A DNA stretch of 64,000 nucleotides from Neoechinorhynchus agilis (lineage: Eukaryota > Acanthocephala). The notes under the pieces were generated by a model that worked only from the letters and a program-made list of their open reading frames with translations, was not told where the DNA came from and did no database searches. Positions within the stretch are counted from its first letter, which is position 1. Each line of letters begins with the position of its first letter. Of the stretch, positions 42,556-53,805 are shown in pieces. The stretch spans positions 2,294,001 to 2,358,000 of the forward strand of contig CM121343.1 of the NCBI GenBank assembly GCA_051530055.1, given 5' to 3'. Both the position numbers and the translations under genes were made by a program.

Positions 42556-43067
42556 CACAGTTATACAGCAGGCGTGAATTCTAAAATTAAACTGATTGTT
42601 TAAAGTTGTTTGAAAGGACTCCAAACTTATGTTCGAATTTTTTGGCAATTATGTGCTTTATTTGTAAAACATCAAACCTTAGAGAACCGGGCATTATCTT
42701 AGATGTTAGCATTTTTAAAAAATACTCCGAGTATTCTAATATTAAACGCATGGCATTAAGACAAAAAACATTGAATTTACATTGAGAATGATAAGTGGAG
42801 ACTTAAACAGCTACTACCGAACATTTTGAGACAGATCCCATGGAGTACTTAGTAGTGAATAAAAATATTGTTTAAATTATTTAATTTCTTTAACGTAAAA
42901 TATTTATTCCTGAAATCAAAATATTTATTCCCGAAGTCAAAATATTTATTCTTTAAATTACAATATATATTCATGGAATACCCCTGTATCAATCCTCAAA
43001 TTTTAGTTAGAATCCTCCGCGTGTCGTACGCGATATCTTGCATATGAGATTCTAGATAAAACAGTAA

Positions 43068-44052
43068 ATGGATCCAAACACTCCAACGGCGAATAAATTT
43101 AGTGTTATTAGCCCTGCTGTTAAGGGTGTTGGGCCCCTAAAGATTTTCCTCGAAGATCAACTTGAGGATCTACGAACATGCCCAATCTGCTTAGATACGT
43201 TTAAAGATCCGCGTGCTCTTCCTTGTTGTCATACCTTCTGTTGTCAATGCATTGAGAAAAATGTAGAAAACAAGCGTTGGATATCGTGTCCTTGTTGCCG
43301 TAGAGTATTTAACCTGAACGGAAAGCCAAGAGATGTTTTATATCGCAATCATCGTGCAGCTACTTTGATCGATTTAAAACCGATTGAAATTCAATCTCCA
43401 AAGAAGTGTGGTTCATGCGAAAATGCTGCCTAGGGTTTATGCTTCCATTACATTCGAAAAGCCTGCCAAAACTGCGTAACATCTCATTATAAAGACCAGG
43501 TAAACTGCAATAGAAAACTGGTTAAAGAAATTGAACAGTTGTCGGCGAAGACGAAAGGTAGGTGGAAATTCCCAGTTTTTATGTGTGCTTGTCGCACTCA
43601 AATTATTTCTAGAATCACTTGCTCAAACTCGTAGTCGTTTTGAACAACTGATGAGTGACCACAAGTCAAAGCTTACGGCTGAGCGAAATGAGGCATTAGA
43701 AGATCTAAGGGAAAATTCGCAGAAGTGTCGTAAAACATTAATGGAACTTAAAACCTGCGCAATTGCGACAATCCGGAATCTATCTCACTCGCAAGAAAGT
43801 GATGTCGAAAACGCTACAAGATATCTTGAAGCGATTAATAAAATTGAAATATGCGATTTAAAATAACAACTGCTTGGACTTGCAATGTGAGTTTAGAAGA
43901 TCTTCAAATGAACTAGTAATGGAAGGGATTCACATTATAAGAAGGCTATACGACTCCCGTCAAGGATTTTCTTAATCGATGAGCGAAACCTTTCGCACGT
44001 CACACGTAAATTCTCACGAACAAATTATTCTTTTAGGCATATTTTCAGCGGT
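43068..44052 (+). pseudogene. Tandem copy of the RING-B-box gene, broken
   Basis: A near copy of 41546-42555. The RING is intact (CPIC...CCHTFCCQC...CPCC), but a TAG at 43431-43433 stops it inside the B-box, and a B-box cysteine is changed (CFHC to CFHY). The first intron is retained with good sites (43558-43612). The second donor is lost (AGGTAC to ATATGC), and the exon 3 region has a further TAA. A truncated RING-only protein of 121 codons is still possible (43068-43433), so some function cannot be excluded. Confidence 0.75.
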
Positions 44053-44117
44053 TAGCACAGTTATACAGTAGGCGTGAATTCTAAAATTAAACTGATTGTT
44101 TAAAGTTGTTTGAAAGG

Positions 44118-44479
44118 GCATATTTTAAATAATTGGGAGGATTAAAGTTTTTGGAAACAATTAGTTCAAATGTCTATGAAAAATATTATCTCATATCTAA
44201 ACCAAAGTTTAAATATGAGCTATATATCATAAGTTAAGGCGGTGAGTGATACTTTTGGCATCTAGTACCAATAAAACCGGATTCTTGGTCTTCATGAGAA
44301 TATAATTATCCAGATTGACAACATGAATTCTCTTTAATTTTATTTTCTTTATAGTATTCTAAGTCAATTTCAAGAAGGGAAATTCGTAAAACAAGTTATT
44401 TGTAGTTTTCCTGTGACTAAGCCTGATTCATACATTTCCTAAATTAAGAACAATTTTCGCTTTGTTTATGTTAGTTTCC
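44118..44479. other. AT-rich spacer
   Basis: No gene or repeat recognised. Confidence 0.45.
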
Positions 44480-45162
44480 AGATCGGTCTTCAACCGACAT
44501 ACTTACCAAGCATTGTAATGAACCACGTTTGGACCTTGCAAGGGGACCACCGCACTGGTCCAGTCATCAACCAATGAGGCACAAAATCTCCGCGGTTATT
44601 TCGTATTCCCGGAGAGCCTTTCTAATACCATCCACTTGAGTTGCTTGGATTAAGCAAAGACATAGTATCGTCCGGGAATTGAGAAAAAGAAGATATCCTA
44701 GATGGATAATTGACGGCGATATTAAGAGGAGCAATCACCGAACACAGAACACAAAATCGCTCTCAGAGTCCGTGAAATTCGAAAGAGTTCAATTTCTTTT
44801 GGCGATGCAACAAACCAAATGATCAATTTGATTATAAGGACGGAGGTTGGAGTTCGAGTGTACAATAAGAAAGGTATCACTTTCGCAAACATTTTTAAGG
44901 AGAAGGGACACAATGATCCGCCTCGTTGCGGCGTGTATAAAATACAGTGCACTCAATGTGGCAAGGCGTACATCGTTCACGTTTCGATCACTCATTTGCG
45001 ATTTCAAACCACCAGGAAACTATGCAACATCGCATAGATTTTGATGGCACTGAATTTATAGAGAAGGAGCAAAATCTTGGAAGGCGTCTTTCCTGGAGGC
45101 CTTGCACAAATCTCTGTGGCCGATACAATTGAAGGTAATAAAGCGAATTTCAGCGTAAAACT
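44480..45162 (+). mobile_element. Penelope-like element fragment with GIY-YIG remnant
   Basis: In broken frames it encodes the PLE RT thumb (a remnant of the K-P-T-S-T ... H block near 44490-44560, REIRKSSISFGDATN) and a GIY-YIG domain: GVYKIQCTQCGKAYIVHVSITHLRF, where the usual IGQT is altered. It ends with QHRIDFDGTEFI and EGNKANFSVKLP, the C-terminal words also seen at 29474-29620. A second PLE begins at about 45163 in the same orientation, so two partial PLEs lie in tandem, a common PLE arrangement. Confidence 0.75.
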
Positions 45163-46440
45163 ACCTGCCAGTGACGTAGTCGCGATGGGCAACTGCCTAG
45201 CTCCCATATTAGGTTGCACTTTCCTTGATGGGTTGGAAAGGCATCACATCTACCCACAATTGTCGTCGAGTCAATTATATCTCCGATACGTGGATGATGT
45301 GTTGCTGACCTACCGACAGGATTGTGAGGTTGATATAATCGAGCAAAGCCTCAATTCGATGGATCCGAATGGTCATATTCAGGTTACGCGAGATCAACCA
45401 CGTGACTACCTGCCCTTCCTGAACATAAAGCTAAAAGCAGACAATCCTGCCGAACACAACTGGTTCAGGAAACCGTGCAAGAAGGATATTGTCCTGCATC
45501 GACGATCGCACCACCCATGGGCTGTGAAACAAGCAATCTTCGGAGAAATGCTTAGAACGGCACAAATGTGTTCGTCGACGGCTCTCGTAAGGAAAGAAGC
45601 GGAGGAACGGGTCTGTGAATTGTTCGAAAAGAACGGCTATTCGAAGCTGGATCTTAAGAGGATGATGCAAAGAATGGAACGACCAGTTGGAAGTCGAAAC
45701 CGGAAAAACGATCTTCCTCTTCTTCGAATCCCGTACGTGTCCGAACATTTTACTTGGAACGTTAAGAAGGCCATACGTGACTGCGGCATTGAAGCACGAG
45801 TAGTGCACAGGACAAATCCGTCGCTAAAGCGGATGCTAATGCGGACAATGCATCACGAAGATACGAGGATTTGCCCAAAGGCCTGTCTGATGTGCAAGCA
45901 CTGCCCGAAGAATGCTGGGGCAAAAAGCGATTGCTTCTCAAGCAACGTCGTCTACGAGATCACCTGCAGGAACTGTAAGGACGAAGGACGTTCCTGCAAT
46001 TATGTCGGGAAAACAGAGCGAACACTGCGTGAACGCATCACTGAGCACGTGCGTAATGCATGCAATCCGACCAGTCCAGCGTACGCATCAACGCCCTGGG
46101 GCACCCACTTCGCTACCCGCCACGAGGGAGCCAGCCCGGTTTTTGACGTTGGGGTTCTTTATCGGGCATCAGATCCCATTGAACTCTCTATCTCGGAAGC
46201 CCTGCTGATCAACCGTGATTGGGTAGTGCGGTCGGGTGCAAGTGGGGATCTCGGCCGCGAACGAGAAAACCTGAACCGCCGGGACGAATTGACAGGGAGC
46301 ATGGACCTCTTGTGAACTCCCTTTGTGTGTTTTAGATTATCAAGGAACCTGAAGAAGGCGTGAGGCGCCGAAATATCGGATTCAATAAAAGATTGTGTGT
46401 GTGTTCCTCAACGTCTAAAAAATCAAAAACCATATACAGT
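45163..46440 (+). mobile_element. Penelope-like element: RT, zinc linker and GIY-YIG endonuclease
   Basis: Open from the RT catalytic core to the natural stop at 46315. It contains MGNCLAPILG (motif B-like), LRYVDDVLL (catalytic YVDD near 45283), the PFLNIKL and WFRKPCKKD thumb blocks, a cysteine-rich linker (CPKACLMCKHC...), then GIY-YIG (VYEITCRNC, YVGKTERTLRERITEH). The usual N-terminal RT motifs are missing, so the element is 5'-truncated; the open frame begins inside the neighbouring PLE (45077, a TTG codon) and simply reads across the junction. The 3' end has the hairpin CTGAAGAA-GGCG-TGAGG-CGCC-GAAATAT at 46349-46376 and AATAAA. Identical by eye to 34624-35281 over their shared ~657 nt. 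The linker cysteines fit the Neptune-like or related PLE lineage, stated with caution. Confidence 0.88.
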
Positions 46441-46840
46441 GCAGGGTTTACGAGCAGAGAACAAAGTCCCCGAACGTTGTTGGAAGTAGCAAACCTGTCA
46501 ACCCGAGCCTATTAGATAAAACATAGAAAAAAAGCATTATCAAAAACCTTTTTAGATGATTGATAGGGCGAGGTTTAATCTTTCGAAATATTTCAGTACA
46601 ATAAAATGATTTTTAACCGGGATTATCTTCACCACAAGTAAAAATTTACCATCCCGATGGAATGTTTAAAACAAAATGCGCCTCAAATATTTCCAGTTGT
46701 TGGAGGAAGATTTTATGATATTTCTATGATGCGCTTCAAATATCGATCCACGCGCGCGTTTCGCCACATATCGATAAGCGCCCGTGAGGGCAACATAAGT
46801 GACCACGGTGTGTGAAAAGAGTCAGTTGTAGAAAAACAAT
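46441..46840. other. Unrecognised spacer, possibly LTR-derived at its end
   Basis: No coding potential. The last 100 nt, just before the gag-like block, could be the leader or LTR end of the gypsy fossil, but I see no matching repeat downstream. Confidence 0.35.
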
Positions 46841-48350
46841 AAAACAGTTATGTCAGACACCACAACTGGCTACGAGATGTTGCGAACCATTTTAAAGCAG
46901 CAGCAACTATTGAAACATTTGCTAACGCGGGACGATCCTAAAGGAGTTGTCAAGAAGGATACTATTCGAGCAGCGGTTTTTCGTCCTTTCCACGAGGAAA
47001 AAGAAAATTGACAAAGCTACAAACAACAGTTTAGTTTTTACTTTGCGGTGAAAGGTGTCTCCAATCAAGTGTCTCATGTTTTCTTCTGACAACGTATCAA
47101 TTGATATCGAGTCTGCGCTGGCAAAGAGTTAAATGAGTACACAAACGACGAGCTGAAAGAGCTCCTGGACGTTCACTATGCGCGACCAGTTCATTTCGTC
47201 GCGGCATGTTTTGCATCTAATCTGTGCGAAATGAAAAGTGGTCAAACGTATGCTTCCTGGATCGCAAATTTACGAGAAAATGCTCAAAATTGTCAACCTA
47301 TCGATCAGTACGGGAAAAGCATATGACCGCATCAGGGATAAAATAGTGATTATAATGCGAAGAAGTTAGGAACAAAATTCTCCAAGATGTGATCAAAATA
47401 TGTGAGACTTCCGAAATGTTGAAAGATACGCCATGCAAGAAAAGGAGTGTGGGTCGAGAACCTCTGACCGACTCCGAAGTGAACACCTCGATGGGATCTT
47501 ACAGTGACGGAGTAAACCCTATCAGAAGGCAAAGAACGTTGTGGAGGATGCGTACTCAAACACGATCAAGACAATTGTCCAGCTAGAGATATAAAGTGTT
47601 TCACGTGTAAGCGCCTGGGCCATTTTCTATCATGCAGTTGATCGCGGAATCCTATAGATCAATTGGAAGAGCTGAATGCGAAATCGGATTGGCCGAATTA
47701 TGTATGTCATAGCTTACCCTGCCAGCAGTTTGAAACAGGCAGAGATTCCGCCCTTTCCTCAACCGAACAGTTTTTAACTAAACATAAAACGATTTTTGGC
47801 TGTTCGACCGCACCGGTTAATAATACAGAAATATTTTTAGCGATCGCCTTCTAGGGAACCCCGAGAAGGCGAATTCCACTAACATTGAAGGATAAAGTAG
47901 AAAAGGAGTTGATGCGACAAACGGAAGCAAAAGTGCTCGAGAAAGTCGATCTTCGTGATGACTCTATCGATTGGGCAGCGCCAATAGTAGTTGCTAGAAA
48001 ACCACATGATGACATAAAGATATGTGGTGGCTTCAGAGTCACGATCAACCCACATCTAGCGATCGATAGTTATGCGATTCCAACATGGGAAGAGATTGTT
48101 AGCGAAATAGCTGGTGTAGAGCAGTACTCCAGGTCGGATTTTAAAGATGCATATTTACAATTGCCCGTCAAAATGAAATCTATGAAATATCTAACCATTG
48201 GCACTCATAGAGGATTTTTTCGTTATAAGAGGTTGACACTTGGGATCAACTTAGCACCTGCCATATTTCAACGTTATATGGACGAATTGTTCGAAGGAAT
48301 TCCGGGAGTCGCCATTTATTTGGACGATGTGCTGTTGATTACACTATAAT
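46841..48350 (+). mobile_element. Ty3/gypsy LTR-retroelement fossil, gag and partial pol
   Basis: Parts in order: a gag-like region starting near 46850, a zinc-knuckle stretch of gag type near 47550-47620, and a reverse transcriptase ending with the YLDD box near 48310. The RT blocks (RVTINPHL, YSRSDFKDAYLQLPV, LTLGINLAPAIFQ) are of Ty3/gypsy type. Protease, RNase H, integrase and paired LTRs are not seen. It is broken in many places and incomplete at its 3' side, so it is old. It belongs to a different lineage from the fossil at 53806-56174. Confidence 0.82.
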
Positions 48351-48794
48351 TAAGAAACAACGGCCAGTCACGATCGCTCAAGTTTATAAGGATAATGCTA
48401 CAATCTTCAGATTAGAACGCTACCTAAACTTGGTGAACGACCCAATTATGCTGGGGCTGATTAGCGCCTGTTATATGTATTCAACAATGGCAGAGCTACA
48501 AGCAGCAATTCTCTTGAGAGCTCGAGCAAAGCTTCCCGATCTACCAGAAATCGTTAATGCAGTAGATATGGGTAATGTGATCGATTTTCTAGGATCGCAC
48601 AGATGCTTCCTCAGCGAAAGCCAATCACATGGTGAATTGCGAACATCAAATTTATTTTGATGACGCAAATGTGATAAGCGAATATCCGAATTTAAGAAAA
48701 ATCGATTAATAATGGAAGCCATCGAAATACGCTGCTCACTTGGTCGAGACCGACCCCCAGGCCCCGCAGACTGGTCAAAATAAAGCAACAGCGA
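48351..48794. other. Unrecognised sequence with a 76-codon open frame
   Basis: The frame 48430-48660 encodes a moderately hydrophobic product (YMYSTMAELQAAILLRARAK) that I do not recognise, and its first codon is not ATG. It may be a continuation of the fossil or an unrelated exon. Confidence 0.25.
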
Positions 48795-50540
48795 GAGAAG
48801 CCCATCAAAGGAATTAATAATGGAGCTACGCAATAGTATTATCTTCAATAGTGACATCCAAAGTGTTCAGTAAGCGAAAAGATTGATGAAATATTTAATC
48901 GAACAATATAACAATTTTGCCTGTGAAGTAAATGCGTTCTCGAAACAAAGAAAAGGAAGATTCGAAAAAGAGATAAAACGCATAGCAATGAAGAGTGAAC
49001 GCGGATCATCGAAAACATAACGATTAATCCTTCCAAAATCGGTCAGGAATTTTAGTTCGAAGCTCAGAAAATTTTCCTATTTAAATTATTACAGCAAATC
49101 TTTAAAATTGTCAAAATAAAGTATTGATTTCTGTGGTAAGTACGCTATTGATTGTGCTGGCGTAAATGTGCATAAAAAAAGTGTGTTGAGCACACAGAGA
49201 GTTTTTGAAATAAGAAAAGATCGCTGTTTGGTTCATCAACCATGTCAACAATTTCCTTCTTAATTAAGCGCGGATATCTACTTAATTAAAGTGAGATATT
49301 CAAATCCAAATTTTCTTAAAAGCATTTACTTACATCTCAAGTTTAGAAAGCCGAAATGCTCGATTTTCTCGAAATCATTCATAAAAAGAGCACAACGACA
49401 ACCATTTCCAAATCACGAATTACGTTGCGCGTCCGATTCGACGTTGAGCGAAAACGTGAAAAAACGAAAGAAACGCACTTTTAATTTTTTTACGTCGTTC
49501 GAGTTACGTCCATAATCAAAGTGTTGATTTCTTTACTAACGATTTGGGAGGATAATTAGCGAAGAAATGGCTAAAAGTGTTAAATATAATAAAAAAATTG
49601 AAAAAGCAGTCCAGGGAAGATGCATTCGATGAACAAATCATCGAATATTTACAAAGCTACTTTAAAACAAACATTTTTTCCATGCCTTGTTCAGTTCTAC
49701 AGAACTCGCTTCCGAATTAGAGTAACACTCGCATCATTCCTGTGGACGATAATCCACACTGAACAAATCCTACAAATTTAAGCCATCCAATCGTAATCCA
49801 TAGAATTTAGAACTTCACATCATCTAACGTTTGATTTTTTGCGATTCCACAAACAATAAATTTGCAATTCTCTTTGGTTCGTGGGTATTTCATTCTTCAA
49901 TTGAATGGAACGACAAGCAATCACCAACAGTGAATTCCTATCTAAAGACCTTAAACTAAATTTTTGCTCTGGACGAAGTTAAACAGCGTGTTTTAAAAAC
50001 TCCTTGGATCCAGGAATCATTCGCTAAACTAAAAGATCCTGTATCTGAGATTGATTTAAGGCACGAAATCGATTTTGATTGGATCTGTCTTTAAGAAAAG
50101 CACTACTAATAAGAAGATATTTTCGTATAAGGTTTAAAATGCCAACGAACTTTATTACTGATTTTTATTATTAGGATTGGATTTTGTGGATAAATTTATG
50201 TGTATAGTCCAGATTCGTTAAGGTATACTAAACCGCTTTTAATTTGAACCTTTATTTTCAGTTAAAATAAAACAAAACAAACACAATGCCGTATTTACAT
50301 TCTTGAGCGATTTTGGTTTATTGCAACTAAGAATTGTTTAAATCCAAGCTAAACGGACATTGATAATTGTGAGCATTTTGGGGGTTAAAAAGCCCAATTA
50401 TAATTGTCAAAGCATTTTTAGTGCTAGAATAAAACAAAAAGTTAAATCCTCAACTGAATTTTCAAATTCACTTAGATTAATTATTGTATAAATGTATTGC
50501 AATTATGTTTTGTTGATAATTAATCTTTTACTTGGATAAT
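48795..50540 (+). repeat. Dispersed non-coding repeat, copy C
   Basis: The longest copy of the repeat also found at 12566-13090 and 37690-39060. It holds blocks absent from the others (49117-49260, 50110-50310). It leads directly into a minus-strand RLE-LINE and forms the left part of the duplicated segment 48795-57115. Non-coding throughout. Confidence 0.75.
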
Positions 50541-52020
50541 TTTATTAAAATTCACCGGTTACACACACAACAACAAAGCGTTTCAACAATCCCCACCGTC
50601 CACGAAGAAGAGGCATCGCTCTCCCATCCCGAGACCAATGTTTTTGCGCAGGAAGGCGCCAGCTCTTGTATTTCCTGTCTTGGCCTGGAGTCTACTCGAT
50701 AATTCCTTCGTAAATCTAAGTGCCGAGCTACCGGGCGCACCAAGAGTCTTCACTCCAAAGGGTACAAAAACGTGAGACCTACTTAATTCTTTATATTTTC
50801 CCGCCTTGCGGTCCACCTCGGCAGTAGCCGCTCCCCCTGTGGACTGCACCACAAACCTCCTGTTACTTGCCGCGAACGTGGCGAACCAGAGAAGACATTT
50901 GCCTTCTCGCCACGGGAATACGGTGACGCCATCCGGACGACCACCATCAAGCCTGCATAGGTTGCTTGACTCTAAAATGTTTGGGACGTTCACCGCATTT
51001 AGGGCACACGAAATTACGTCGTTCAATTCAACATGCCGTGAGAAACGCCCCCCTGAATTGTTGCAAACAAGACAATGTCTCCTCAGTAGATTCACGATCA
51101 TTCCAGGCCGGCAACGATGTTCGATACAAATCGGTAGACCTAATATGAGGAACACTCCGATCCGACTGCTTCGCCTACGAGGAGTTTTCCCGCGGATGCA
51201 ATGGGTAGGGCTTCCAACCATGCTCCCGATTCTCTTGTAGAGACTGCCAGCAATCTAGCCCGGTAGATCTCGTCGCGAGAGCCTGAAATTAGAGAATTAT
51301 GAGCTCGAGCGACTAAAGGTTAATCCCAGATGGGCTGCTTTAGGCCATTTACGGGAACTTGTTTGTAACCTGTCTTCTCCCGCGATTCCTGGACCGCCAC
51401 TAGAAATTCGTCCGCTAAACAGAACTTGGGTCCCAATATACGTTTTACCAGATCTAAATTCCCTTCGAGTGATCTTAAAAACGCGGACAACGACACATCT
51501 ACTGTTTTTCGAATACCCAAGCCACCGGACGATACAGGCAATGAAGCTTGTAACGAGGCATCGTCTGATAGCTGGATATTTAAAATGTGCTCGAGACACG
51601 TTTTCACCGTGTCATCGAGCTTCTTTAACTTATTGACGTGCTTGAAGAACGAAGCCGTGCGCAGTTTATAAAGTAGTTTCGGGATGAAGAGGGTATTCTT
51701 GATCAGGAATAGAGCATCGTGTGACGAAAGTTCCCGGACTCTATCGCACAGCATTGTGATGTTCGGGAGTAGAAAGTCGATAACATTTTCCACATTAGAA
51801 TCAAAAACGCAGCTCCGTAGAAGAGCCAGCCTGTCTAGAGTGATCAATTCTAAACCGGCTGCCAGATTCCTAAAACCTTTGACGATTTGCTCTGCGCTGA
51901 CTCGTCTTCGATGTTCATTACCAACAGTTTGCATTTCCTTGCATTATGCTAATCTCGCAGTCTCCCTTACGAGTGTCTCCAGATCGCGAGTCTTTTCTCA
52001 AATTATTCTTGGAATATTGA
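50541..52020 (-). mobile_element. RLE-type LINE, 5'-truncated
   Basis: The minus strand encodes the thumb region (51934-51320: LGIRKTVDVSL, QASLPVSSGG), then the endonuclease part (51221-50583: RHCLVC, RHVELN, RPDGVTVFPWREG). Where the family has WDATC this copy has WFATF, so a likely catalytic Asp of the restriction-like endonuclease is lost. The C-terminal FVPFGVKTLGAPGSSAL is kept. Frame breaks occur near 51240-51320. The 3' end lies at ~50541. The RT palm is missing. A shorter sister of its thumb part is at 13091-13435. Confidence 0.82.
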
Positions 52021-52037
52021 ACAACCCATAAAGTAAA

Positions 52038-52283
52038 GTGTGGTTATTAAAGCTCGTCGATATTTTCAACTGGATAAGAAGTACCGTTAGCCCGGAATCG
52101 GCACTATTAATACCACAGAATGACAAAGATCTTCTATTCGTTAACTTGAATTCAGAATTCATTAAATTTCTTTTTGTCCAGTTTTACGATCCAGCTGTAG
52201 AATCGAACCTCAAAGTCACGATGAAACTGAGATCGTTAATTTCATCAATTCAAGCTAAAATCAAGAAACCATCAGTTTTGTGA
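52038..52283 (+). CDS. Unrecognised exon-like open frame
   Basis: 82 codons from a GTG, open in this copy of the duplication and decayed in the other (13440-13640). The product (LVDIFNWIRSTVSPESALLI ... SSIQAKIKKPSVL) has mixed composition and is not low complexity, so it may be an exon of a host gene. No domain recognised. Confidence 0.3.
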   Translation: MWLLKLVDIFNWIRSTVSPESALLIPQNDKDLLFVNLNSEFIKFLFVQFYDPAVESNLKVTMKLRSLISSIQAKIKKPSVL

Positions 52284-52676
52284 ATGTCTTTTAAAAACTT
52301 GCGTAGAAGACAAAATTCGCAATTTTCCATGCCAAAATTGTACGCACGGTTCCTAAAAACGGAATGGTAAATGGATATTTTAATTTGAATTTTCTTCAAA
52401 TGTTTTTCAAATTAAAGCTCAAAACGATAATAATACAACGTTAATCAAGAGGCTAGAGGAATTTCCCTTGTCTATGCAGAAGATTTATTAGTATTGATTT
52501 TGTTTTAACAGTCGAAATCACTGCATTTCTGAATTTATTTGCTTTAGGGTTTTTGTAACCAACCAAACGAAATCTTTTGTCGAGAATTCAAAACATGAAT
52601 ATAGCTATATTTATTTGGTTACCATGACGATCCAAAGAGACAATGATACTTAAGCATTGGTTTAAGAGTAATCTTG

Positions 52677-53327
52677 ATGGTAATTAAGGTATCCAGTACG
52701 ATTCGACTTCTGAACCCATGTAATCAACAAAACGAAAGTTCGTCCATGAGTTTGGTTTCGGAAATAGCTAGGCGGGAGCAGTCACCGTACTATGAGATTG
52801 CAAAGACCCGACGTCTTGTAAGACAAACCCGAAAAAAACTTGCCCTGATAAAGAAGGAGATCGTTGCAATAAAAGACGATCTATCTCTTTACAACGGTGA
52901 TTCTGTACAGACCCAAGAATTGGAAGTTCGAATCGACGACAATTTGAGAGAGTTACGTAAAGTGGCAGTAGATTCGAAGAACACGCCGATCGCCTGTAAA
53001 GTTTATAACATTGCATCTCGCGAATACGCAATTTATCAGAGCTTTATGTTACATAAGAAATTCTTTAGTGATGTTATACCGGCGGAAAAACGAGTTAAGC
53101 GATTAATGAAACGAACAAGTAATCACTTTAGTTTCCAAATGCCCTCCGATTCGCTGAAGAGCTGTTTGCTCGAGCTCAACGAAATAAAGAATTTATCGAA
53201 ATTGATGGAAATGAACGAGAACGCTCACAAAAGATTAGGAATAATCGATAAATTAATGGATGAATTAATGAAGATTTACAAAAAAGATCAGAGCCGACGG
53301 AAAGTCTCTGTAGAAAACAAAGATTAA
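52677..53327 (+). CDS. Unrecognised coiled-coil protein, copy 2
   Basis: Twin of 14006-14656, with the same 216 codons and ATG. I count six differences, giving R to Q, A to V, K to N, Q to P and I to R, plus one silent change (GAG to GAA). The Q to P change near residue 135 would kink the predicted helix. Both copies remain fully open while their flanks differ by roughly 5 percent and contain indels. No functional assignment. It lies inside the 48795-57115 copy of the segmental duplication, upstream of a gypsy fossil. Confidence 0.55.
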   Translation: MVIKVSSTIRLLNPCNQQNESSSMSLVSEIARREQSPYYEIAKTRRLVRQTRKKLALIKKEIVAIKDDLSLYNGDSVQTQELEVRIDDNLRELRKVAVDSKNTPIACKVYNIASREYAIYQSFMLHKKFFSDVIPAEKRVKRLMKRTSNHFSFQMPSDSLKSCLLELNEIKNLSKLMEMNENAHKRLGIIDKLMDELMKIYKKDQSRRKVSVENKD

Positions 53328-53805
53328 TTATAAATTTAAACAATATTTTTTTCTGACATATTTTGTTTAAGTATTCCGAAATCCTTATTCTCAGCATCGT
53401 CACAACACGCAACTCACGAAATAATTCTATGTGAAAAAAATAGAATTATTAAATACATCTAATAAGTTAAGTTAATAATTTTCAAATGAGCATTGTTCTG
53501 ATGGAATAGCACCGCTAATACTTCGAATGGCGAATGCGTCGCTGGCCATCAGCTGAAGACTTGCAGGATCAAGAACTTTGTTTCCAGAATTGTCCCATAT
53601 TTCCCAGCAAATATAATGAAATCAAATCCAGAATTGAAAGTCCCGCTTGCGGATATTCCAAAACACACCGAATTCTACTACATATCACATTATCCCACTG
53701 AATCATTAATCCTCACGGTACGAAAAGACGCTTTTAAGAAATCGAAGTCAAGAGTGGTTTTAATTGAATTGTAGTTACTTTGCGGCCGCTCAATTAAAAT
53801 CCACG
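53328..53805. other. 3' flank of coiled-coil copy 2
   Basis: Matches 14657-15039, with ~110 nt (53560-53690) not present in the first copy. Ends with the target word CCACG (53801-53805) beside the gypsy fossil. Confidence 0.6.

Larger units (their letters stand above)
41130..44117 (+). repeat. Tandem duplication of a ~1.49-kb gene-bearing unit
   Basis: Unit 1 is 41130-42617 and unit 2 is 42618-44117, head to tail with no spacer. Both begin at ACTCCAAA-TTATGTTCGAATTT and end TTGTTTGAAAGG. The unit includes ~415 nt of upstream sequence, the whole RING/B-box gene and its 3' flank. By eye identity is around 95 percent or more. Confidence 0.88.

Noticed and set aside
45077-45162. Extra N-terminus of the PLE open frame
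   Set aside because: It starts at a TTG inside the neighbouring PLE and is a read-through across the junction of two elements.
37690-50540. Repeats B and C as long terminal repeats of one giant element
   Set aside because: A third copy exists at 12.6 kb, the copies lack TG...CA ends, and the DNA between B and C is a mix of unrelated elements and a host gene pair.
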